From: an uncultured Ruminococcus sp.
Lineage (GTDB): Bacteria > Bacillota > Clostridia > Oscillospirales > Ruminococcaceae
DNA length: 7,200 nucleotides
Assembly: GCA_945876405.1 (NCBI GenBank)
Contig: CAMCOJ010000107.1
Span: forward strand, 1-7,200
Reading direction: 5' to 3'
In this document: piece by piece, positions 1 through 5,564 of the stretch
Layout: every line of letters begins with the position of its first letter
Numbering within the stretch: the first letter of the stretch is position 1
The notes under the pieces: model-generated
Told to the model about the DNA's origin: nothing
The model's input: only the letters and a program-made list of their open reading frames with translations
The model's database searches: none
Position numbers and translations under genes: made by a program

Positions 1-32
1 CTAATATTGAAAAGTCAATAGAACACTGAAAT

Positions 33-536
33 TCATTCTGAGTCATTCCGTTTTTTTATCATTCTGAACAAATTAATCACTGTAAAAGCAAATGCTGTCA
101 GCACTGTGCCGATAAAATATCCGCTGAAATCGATTATTACATCTCTTACACTGGAGCCACGATAGGTATATATCTGGATAAATTCGTCAACAACTGCTAT
201 AATAACTGCAAATGAAAGCGAATTATAAATATGCTGTATTCCGGTCTTACCTGAAATCTTCATCATCGATGAAGCTGCTATTCCAAGAATCATATACTCA
301 ACAAAATGAGCTATTTTCCTGACATGACCTATGAAAAAACGGGTAAAATAGTGTTCCGGTCCAAATATACGAATCAGTACTTTTGAAACACACTCCATAA
401 CCTTCTGGCTTTTTGAATATGATTCACTTGGATTGTCCATGGAATTTGACAAGATAAACGCAAGAATCAGTATGATAAGAATATATAAATATGTTTTTTT
501 GTTTCTGAGTCTTTCCCTGACAGGATTGATATTCAT
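33..536 (-). CDS. VanZ-like family integral membrane protein, 167 aa
   Basis: Small membrane protein of the VanZ-like family. VanZ itself gives low-level teicoplanin resistance, but most family members have no known role, so no resistance function is claimed. About four membrane helices are visible: near residues 15-30, 76-92, 104-121 and 136-157. Family signatures are present: RKIAHFVEY (73-81) entering helix 2, DEFIQ (117-121) closing helix 3, then R126 and a DVIIDFSGYFIG stretch (132-143) entering helix 4. The start is ATG at 536, ten bases after AGGGAG and downstream of a good promoter. A longer frame opening at 614 is rejected because its first codons lie inside the promoter. Length is usual for the family. 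The C-terminus is charged (KKRNDSE) and probably cytoplasmic. It is transcribed away from the cyclase operon and looks monocistronic within the window; no terminator is visible in the 32 bases left of its stop codon. Family call is firm, function unknown. Confidence 0.85.
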   Translation of the reverse strand: MNINPVRERLRNKKTYLYILIILILAFILSNSMDNPSESYSKSQKVMECVSKVLIRIFGPEHYFTRFFIGHVRKIAHFVEYMILGIAASSMMKISGKTGIQHIYNSLSFAVIIAVVDEFIQIYTYRGSSVRDVIIDFSGYFIGTVLTAFAFTVINLFRMIKKRNDSE

Positions 537-546
537 TTTGTTGTTT

Positions 547-552
547 CTCCCT
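547..552 (-). promoter_or_regulatory. Ribosome binding site deciding the VanZ-like start
   Basis: On the minus strand this reads AGGGAG, ten bases before the ATG at 536. It is the only Shine-Dalgarno-like sequence near any in-frame start of this gene. It therefore supports residue 1 at MNINPVRE rather than the two upstream in-frame ATGs at 614 and 572. Confidence 0.7.
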
Positions 553-585
553 GAATGTTTCTGTATATCCATTTTGCATTTATAC

Positions 586-614
586 ATTATACCACAATGG
601 CAATGTTTTAGCAA
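586..614 (-). promoter_or_regulatory. Sigma-A type promoter of the VanZ-like gene
   Basis: On the minus strand TTGCTA (609-614) is followed after exactly 17 bases by a perfect TATAAT (586-591). Transcription would begin near 579, giving a leader of about 40 bases that contains the AGGGAG site. Seen by eye; the -10 is consensus and the -35 matches four of six bases. Confidence 0.7.
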
Positions 615-729
615 GGTTTAAGTTCAAAGAAATCCTCTAAACATGTAAAAAATACACACCCTCAGTTCATACAAATGATTTAAAAAAATACTTTATTCAT
701 ATTGCAAACATACAAATTACAAAAAACGA
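615..729. other. AT-rich spacer between divergent promoters
   Basis: This stretch separates the minus-strand promoter at 586-614 from the plus-strand promoter at 730-758. It is very A+T-rich with short A and T runs. I see no open frame, no convincing hairpin, no riboswitch-like structure and no clear operator palindrome. It may simply provide upstream A-tracts for the two promoters. Confidence 0.5.
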
Positions 730-758
730 TTGATTTACAGCCAAAAATATGTTAAAAT
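730..758 (+). promoter_or_regulatory. Promoter of the cyclase/binding-protein operon
   Basis: TTGATT (730-735) and TAAAAT (753-758) are separated by 17 bases, a good sigma-A arrangement (four and five of six bases matching). Transcription would start near 765. The cyclase ATG at 801 follows an AGAGAGG ribosome binding site at 785-791. The leader of about 35 bases is too short for a riboswitch. Confidence 0.6.
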
Positions 759-800
759 CATATACATACAAGAAATTATGATACAGAGAGGCTTAACTTA

Positions 801-2300
801 ATGAAATCAAAAAACAGCGAAAGCTCTGCAGCAAAAATCAATCACTATAAAAGTATTATTATCCTTACATATTCAATAATTCTGTCATTAAGCATCGGGG
901 CTGTATCTTTTCTGACTCTTAACAGAACAGATACCATACTTAAACAAAAAGTTCTTGAGATGTCTGCACAGCTCAATATGCAGATGCAGATAAATCTTAA
1001 CAGCTATCTTGAGCGTATAGAGATGCTCGCTACCCTCGCTTTTGCAAATGAGATCAACTATGAGTATGATGACACAAAACAGTCAACCGACGATTATGAT
1101 AACATAAAGACAAGGGAGACCATAACCGAATATCTTTACAACATATGCATGATGGAAAATTTCGTAGACTTCGGGATAGTATACAGCAACAACAATTTTG
1201 TGGGAAAAATTTCAAACGGATCACTTACAATGTTCGGAGATGACATGTATACTGACCTGAAGAACATGGTTAAACGGCAGGATTATTCAGACGGATGGTC
1301 TGCAGGATTTGACGGGGATTACAGACGTATATACTATGTAAAAAACATCCATGAAAACGCCATTCTTGTCCTTTCATTCTATGCATCAGAACTCGAACAC
1401 GTATTTGAACATTCAAAGAGCAACGGAATGGAAAGCCTTTCTGTAAGGCTTATAGAAAAGGATAATGTAATTATTTATTCCAGCATTAACGGCGAAGCAG
1501 GGACAGTACTTGATAAGTGTATTCTTTCCAGAATAAACAGACTGGATTCATCCGATTCAAGTATAATTGATGATCAGTATCTTATTTCCATTAATCAAAG
1601 CGATGCAGAATGGTATGTTATATGTTCACTGCCGACTGAAATAATACTGAGGGAAAAAAACGAAGTTCAGAAATCCATAACAGTCATCGCTATAATAGTG
1701 CTTCTGTTCAATGTACTTGCAACGATTTGTATAATTGATAAATTAATGAATCCTGTTAATAATATTGTCTCCACACTTGATGACAAAGCACATAAAGATC
1801 TTTTGACTGGTATACTTAACAAGCGTTCATTCGAAGCATTTACAGAAAATTCTCTGTCCGGTTCAAAAGAGAAAAAATCCCTTATTCTGCTCGATATTGA
1901 TAATTTTAAAGGTGTAAACGATACACTCGGTCACGAATACGGCGACAAAGTCCTTGCAGGTGTCGGTGCAATACTCAGAAAAACCTTTCCGGAAAGTGAC
2001 TCTCTTCTCGGCAGACTGGGAGGAGACGAGTTCTGCGTTCTTATAAATACAGGTAAGAACGATACTGTCAGCTATACAGAAATGAAATGCAGGGAACTCT
2101 GTAAAGCCTTTTCCGAAAACTATACCGGCGATGATAACAGCTATAAGATTTCTGCAAGTATCGGCGTAGCGTTCTTTCCTGATAACGGCATGAATTTTCC
2201 GGAGCTATACAGACGTGCTGACAAGGCTCTTTACCATTCAAAACACAATGGAAAAGACACATATACATTATTCAGCTCAGATTTGGAGGAATCAGAATGA
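801..2300 (+). CDS. Membrane diguanylate cyclase: extracytoplasmic sensor plus GGDEF
   Basis: Predicted to make cyclic di-GMP from two GTP in the cytoplasm in response to an outside signal. A first membrane helix (about 18-40) leads to an extracytoplasmic region of roughly 245 residues (41-287) with the size and style of a Cache-type sensor. A second helix (about 291-313) and a short linker follow, then a GGDEF domain (about 330-492). The GGDEF domain looks active: DLLTGILNKR (333-342), metal-binding D365 in DIDNFK, guanine-contacting N373 and D382, and an intact GGDEF (407-411). The RxxD inhibitory site that normally sits five residues before GGDEF is absent; the segment reads PESDSLLGRL. 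There is no EAL or HD-GYP domain. The ATG at 801 follows AGAGAGG by nine bases. The stop overlaps the start of the next gene by four bases (ATGA), implying translational coupling to the solute-binding lipoprotein. Domain call is firm; the Cache fold is inferred from layout, and the ligand is unknown. Confidence 0.93.
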   Translation: MKSKNSESSAAKINHYKSIIILTYSIILSLSIGAVSFLTLNRTDTILKQKVLEMSAQLNMQMQINLNSYLERIEMLATLAFANEINYEYDDTKQSTDDYDNIKTRETITEYLYNICMMENFVDFGIVYSNNNFVGKISNGSLTMFGDDMYTDLKNMVKRQDYSDGWSAGFDGDYRRIYYVKNIHENAILVLSFYASELEHVFEHSKSNGMESLSVRLIEKDNVIIYSSINGEAGTVLDKCILSRINRLDSSDSSIIDDQYLISINQSDAEWYVICSLPTEIILREKNEVQKSITVIAIIVLLFNVLATICIIDKLMNPVNNIVSTLDDKAHKDLLTGILNKRSFEAFTENSLSGSKEKKSLILLDIDNFKGVNDTLGHEYGDKVLAGVGAILRKTFPESDSLLGRLGGDEFCVLINTGKNDTVSYTEMKCRELCKAFSENYTGDDNSYKISASIGVAFFPDNGMNFPELYRRADKALYHSKHNGKDTYTLFSSDLEESE

Positions 2301-3550
2301 GGAAAATAATACCGGCTCTGGCATCACTGACTATTCTTCTTTCGTCATGTGGCAGCAATAATACACTGTCACTTTCCGTTCCTCAGACAACGGATATCTC
2401 TTTTTCATGGTGGGGAAATGACAGCCGTCATGATTACACGCTGCCTGCAATTAAGGAATTCGAAAATCAGTTTTCCAGCATAAAGGTAAAATGCCATTAT
2501 TCAGAATGGTCAGGATATCAGAAAAGAAACAATGTTCAGATGATTTCCAATACTGAATCTGATGTAATGCAGATTAATTATGCCTGGCTTAATCAGTATT
2601 CACCTGACGGTCAGGGGTACTACGATCTCAGTACCCTTGAAGATTACATTGATTTCTCTGTTTATTCAGAAGAAGACCTTTCATACGGAATGCAGAACGG
2701 CGTACTGAACGCCATACCAATTGCACTCAACACAATGACTTTATATGTAAACAAAACAGTATACTCTGAATACGGTCTTGATATTCCAAAAACATTTGAT
2801 GATTTATTCAATGCTGCAAAGGTAATGAACGGTGAACACTATCCTCTTGCGCTTTCACAGAAACCTGCATGGTTTCTGATAGTTTCCTATGCCGGTCAGA
2901 AAACCGGAAAAGACTTTATGGACAATGACGGTAAAATAAACTTCACCCAAAAAGAAATAAAAATGATGCTGGATTTTTACTGTGAGCTCGTTAATAAAAA
3001 AGTAATCCCTACTATAGATGATTATGACAAAAGAGAATTCGCATCCGGAAAATATGCCTCTACTATGGTATGGCTTTCAGATGCCAACAACTACTGCAGT
3101 CAGGCTGAAAAAAATGGATTTGAAATGGTTATCGGAAACTACATAACCCTGGACGGAAAGCTGGATAACTGGTATGTAAAACCGGCCACTCTTTATGCTA
3201 TAAAGAAAAATACAGCCCATCCTGAAGAAGCTGCAACTCTTCTTAATTATCTCGTAAACAGTCCGGATATGGCTGATTACCAAAAAACTGAAAAAGGAAT
3301 TCCATTAAGCAAATCTGCACGTGAATTTCTTATGAACAATCATGAATTAAACGATATTCAGTCTGATGCTTTCAGTCTGATGAGTGAATATCTTAGCATA
3401 CTTGAACCGATAAGTCCGTTTTTTGAAACGGAAGTGCTGTACAAATCATTTTCCGATTCCTGCACAGAGGTACTGTTTGGTAAAAGTACTTCCGAGGAAC
3501 AGGCTGAAATCCTTTATGATATTTTCAGAAACTATCAGAATGGGGAATAA
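2297..3550 (+). CDS. Solute-binding lipoprotein, sugar ABC family 1, no permease nearby
   Basis: Extracytoplasmic binding protein of the family that serves carbohydrate ABC transporters (SBP_bac_1, MsmE/MalE-like). MRKIIPALASLTILLSSC is a lipoprotein signal with lipobox LSSC and the lipidated cysteine at residue 18, so it should be anchored to the outer face of the membrane. Family-typical pieces are ISFSWWGND (34-42), SDVMQINYAWLNQY (88-101), the hinge-like PIALNTMTLYVNKTVYSEYGL (141-161, typical of oligosaccharide binders), KTFDDLFNAAKVM (165-177) and AATLLNYLV (312-320). Several Trp and Tyr residues could stack on sugar rings. Length (417 aa) is normal. The start is set by GGAGGA six bases upstream and by the ATGA overlap with the cyclase. 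No permease or ATPase gene lies alongside, so a sensory co-receptor role for the cyclase is plausible (inference). Alternatively it feeds a transporter encoded elsewhere. Family call is strong; ligand unknown. Confidence 0.9.
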   Translation: MRKIIPALASLTILLSSCGSNNTLSLSVPQTTDISFSWWGNDSRHDYTLPAIKEFENQFSSIKVKCHYSEWSGYQKRNNVQMISNTESDVMQINYAWLNQYSPDGQGYYDLSTLEDYIDFSVYSEEDLSYGMQNGVLNAIPIALNTMTLYVNKTVYSEYGLDIPKTFDDLFNAAKVMNGEHYPLALSQKPAWFLIVSYAGQKTGKDFMDNDGKINFTQKEIKMMLDFYCELVNKKVIPTIDDYDKREFASGKYASTMVWLSDANNYCSQAEKNGFEMVIGNYITLDGKLDNWYVKPATLYAIKKNTAHPEEAATLLNYLVNSPDMADYQKTEKGIPLSKSAREFLMNNHELNDIQSDAFSLMSEYLSILEPISPFFETEVLYKSFSDSCTEVLFGKSTSEEQAEILYDIFRNYQNGE

Positions 3551-3564
3551 TATTCTTTTTTCAC

Positions 3565-3593
3565 TTGACAATTTTTAGGATATACGGTAATAT
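3565..3593 (+). promoter_or_regulatory. Promoter of the GH5 cellulase gene
   Basis: A perfect TTGACA (3565-3570) is followed after 17 bases by TAATAT (3588-3593). An overlapping TATAAA at 3591-3596 is a better -10 match but at 20-base spacing. The gene has a strong AGGAGG ribosome binding site at 3623-3628, nine bases before the ATG at 3638. The cellulase can thus be transcribed alone. No solid terminator separates it from the upstream operon, so read-through is also possible. Confidence 0.65.
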
Positions 3594-3637
3594 AAAATGG
3601 GGATAAACTTTACATAAAAATCAGGAGGAAACTATAT

Positions 3638-5449
3638 ATGAAATCACTAAAGCGTTTTACTGCCATTGCTGCTTCACTTGCGTTTACACTGTCTGTTTGT
3701 TCAGCATATGCAATTAATAAAAATTCATATGAAACACAGGTAAAAGCTGCTGATGACTGCCATGATGACTGGATTCACGCAGAAGGCAACAGACTTTATG
3801 ACATGAACGGAAATGAAGTCTGGCTTACAGGCTGCAACTGGTTCGGATACAATGTAGGAAGTCAGGTTTTCGACGGTGTATGGTCACAGAACATGCATAA
3901 AATGCTAAACGAAATTGCTGATCACGGTTTTAATCTACTTAGAGTACCTATGTCAACCGAGATTCTTCTTCAGTGGAAAAACAACGAGCCGGATCCAATG
4001 GTTAAGGTAAATACATATGCGAACCCGGAACTTTCTGTTGACGGAACCGAAGGCGGAGATCCGATGTACAGCTTCGACATATGGAATCTCGCTGTAAAGT
4101 GGTGCAAGGAAAACGGAATAAAAATCATGATTGATATTCACAGTGCAGAAACTGCGTCGGCAGGTCATCAGGTACCTGTATGGTACAGTGACAAGTTCTC
4201 GGAAGATGACTGGGTTGAAGCACTCGAATGGGTTACGGAATACTATAAGGACGATGATACACTTATTGCGTTGGATCTTAAGAATGAACCTCATGGTAAA
4301 AAAGATGAAGGCACTTTTGCAAAGTGGGATGATTCAGACGACCTTAACAACTGGAAACGTGCTGCTGAACGAGGTGCCAAAGCAGTCCTTGACATAAATC
4401 CAAATCTTCTTATCATGGTTGAGGGTATAGAAGTTTATCCGAAATTTGAAAACGGAATGGACTGGAACAGTCCTTCAGTTGATTACGCACACTATGACGA
4501 TCCTAATGCCCAGCCATATCATGGAACATGGTGGGGTGGAAATTTCCGCGGTGCAAAGGAATTTCCTATAGATCTTGGAGAACATCAGAAGCAGCTTGTT
4601 TACTCTCCTCACGACTACGGTCCGCTCGTTTATAATCAGACATGGTTCTACCTCGATGATCCTGACAAAACATTTGACAGAGAATCACTTATGAATGACT
4701 GCTGGAGAGATAACTGGTTCTACCTCTACGAAAACGAAACAGCACCTCTGCTCATGGGCGAATGGGGCGGATTTATAGATGAAGAACATGACCCGACCGG
4801 CGAAAACACAAAATGGATGACGCTTCTCCGCGACTTAATGATAGAAAATCACATTAATCATACATTCTGGTGCTTTAATGAGAACTCCGGCGATACAGGC
4901 GGGCTTGTATACGACAACTTCGGCAAATGGGACGAAGAAAAGTATGCTCTTGTTGAACCGGCTCTCTGGCAGGATGAAAACGGAAAGTTTATCAGCCTTG
5001 ATCACCAGCGTCCGATGGGACAGTCCGGAAACGGAATTTCTGTTTCAGAATATTACGGTGGAACAGTTCAGCACCCGGTCACAACACCAAAGGTGACAGA
5101 AAAACCGGCTGAAACGGTTACAGATCAAACAACTGACAAACCAGCTGTTACAACAACTGAAAAAGTAACTGTAACAGATAAACCGTCAGTTTCAGCTACA
5201 ACTACAAAACCTTCCACAAAACCTGAAGAACCTTCTGAACTGATTTATGGCGATCTGGACGAAAACGGAAAGGTTGATGTTACAGACCTTTCATATCTTT
5301 CCCTTATTCTTATCGGAGACAGAAAAGCAACAGAATATCAGACAAAAGCCGGCGATGTAGACGCCAGCGGCAGTCTTAATCTCGCAGACCTCGCCAAGCT
5401 CAGACAGTATCTTTCAAAGGTTACGTCAACTCTTGGACCGGTAAAATAA
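3638..5449 (+). CDS. Secreted GH5 endoglucanase with C-terminal type I dockerin
   Basis: Cellulosomal beta-1,4-glucanase predicted to cut internal bonds of cellulose with retention of configuration. A signal peptide (1 to about 25, probable cleavage after SAYA) is followed by a GH5 catalytic domain (about 42-458). It resembles subfamily GH5_1, the Acidothermus E1 type, in LTGCNWFGYN (63-72), WWGGNFRGAKEFP (298-310) and FNENSGDTGG (413-422). Active-site residues are in place: R102, H168, N216, acid/base E217 in NEP, H325 and Y327, nucleophile E375 in MGEWGG, and W411. A Thr/Pro/Lys/Val-rich linker (about 480-534) with repeated KP and TVTD-like units leads to a dockerin (537-597). Its calcium loops are D539/D541/N543/D547/D550 and D573/D575/S577/N581/D584, so it should dock to a scaffoldin cohesin. 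No carbohydrate-binding module is present. The gene has its own promoter and a strong terminator. Endoglucanase is the likeliest activity; related glucanase or mannanase activity cannot be excluded by eye. Confidence 0.95.
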   Translation: MKSLKRFTAIAASLAFTLSVCSAYAINKNSYETQVKAADDCHDDWIHAEGNRLYDMNGNEVWLTGCNWFGYNVGSQVFDGVWSQNMHKMLNEIADHGFNLLRVPMSTEILLQWKNNEPDPMVKVNTYANPELSVDGTEGGDPMYSFDIWNLAVKWCKENGIKIMIDIHSAETASAGHQVPVWYSDKFSEDDWVEALEWVTEYYKDDDTLIALDLKNEPHGKKDEGTFAKWDDSDDLNNWKRAAERGAKAVLDINPNLLIMVEGIEVYPKFENGMDWNSPSVDYAHYDDPNAQPYHGTWWGGNFRGAKEFPIDLGEHQKQLVYSPHDYGPLVYNQTWFYLDDPDKTFDRESLMNDCWRDNWFYLYENETAPLLMGEWGGFIDEEHDPTGENTKWMTLLRDLMIENHINHTFWCFNENSGDTGGLVYDNFGKWDEEKYALVEPALWQDENGKFISLDHQRPMGQSGNGISVSEYYGGTVQHPVTTPKVTEKPAETVTDQTTDKPAVTTTEKVTVTDKPSVSATTTKPSTKPEEPSELIYGDLDENGKVDVTDLSYLSLILIGDRKATEYQTKAGDVDASGSLNLADLAKLRQYLSKVTSTLGPVK

Positions 5450-5457
5450 AAAATCCC

Positions 5458-5490
5458 TGCCCCGGAATGATATGTCCGGGGCATTTTTTT
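5458..5490 (+). terminator. Intrinsic terminator of the cellulase gene
   Basis: A nine-base-pair perfect stem, TGCCCCGGA (5458-5466) against TCCGGGGCA (5475-5483), closes an eight-base loop and is followed directly by seven T residues. It lies nine bases after the cellulase stop codon and separates that gene from the ATPase gene. Confidence 0.95.
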
Positions 5491-5492
5491 AC

Positions 5493-5521
5493 TTGCATTT
5501 AACATCGTTTTATGGTAAAAT
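5493..5521 (+). promoter_or_regulatory. Candidate promoter of the ATPase gene
   Basis: TTGCAT (5493-5498) and TAAAAT (5516-5521) are 17 bases apart, just after the cellulase terminator. The -10 matches five of six bases but the -35 only three. The same TAAAAT with 17-base spacing is used upstream of the cyclase gene, and the position makes biological sense because the strong terminator would otherwise leave the gene without transcription. Confidence 0.5.
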
Positions 5522-5550
5522 TAATTTATGTATGATATCTTAACCGGCAC

Positions 5551-5558
5551 AGAGGTGA
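5551..5558 (+). promoter_or_regulatory. Strong ribosome binding site setting a TTG start
   Basis: AGAGGTGA closely complements the 3' end of 16S rRNA and ends six bases before TTG at 5565. The TGA inside it (5556-5558) is an in-frame stop, so no start further upstream is possible. The next in-frame ATG lies inside the codons just after the Walker A motif, which would destroy the ATPase. Confidence 0.8.
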
Positions 5559-5564
5559 ACATTT

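Noticed and set aside
433..621. Plus-strand open frame of 62 codons
   Set aside because: It lies antisense over the VanZ-like gene and its promoter, has no ribosome binding site, and its hydrophobic look mirrors the membrane helix codons on the other strand.
615..800. c-di-GMP or other riboswitch before the cyclase gene
   Set aside because: The leader after the predicted transcription start is only about 35 bases, and the upstream sequence is A+T-rich without paired stems.
2068..2268. Minus-strand open frame opposite the GGDEF domain
   Set aside because: It is a shadow of a well-conserved catalytic domain, with Cys/Arg-rich low-quality composition and no start signals.
3077..3283. Minus-strand open frame opposite the binding-protein gene
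   Set aside because: It is antisense to a clear family member and has no ribosome binding site or recognisable product.
3537..3560. Possible terminator after the binding-protein gene (AGAAT, ten-base loop, ATTCT, then T residues)
   Set aside because: The stem is five mostly A-T pairs, and the inner GAATAATATTC palindrome has almost no loop. It is too weak to call, so read-through into the cellulase gene remains possible.
3953..4397. Open frames on both strands overlapping the GH5 catalytic domain
   Set aside because: They run through codons that encode the conserved GH5 active site in the main frame and show no independent signals.
4878..5096. Plus-strand alternative frame near the end of the GH5 domain
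   Set aside because: It overlaps the conserved end of the catalytic domain and has no ribosome binding site of its own.
5555..5557. GTG as an upstream start for the ATPase
   Set aside because: It is out of frame with the Walker A reading frame and is itself part of the ribosome binding site.
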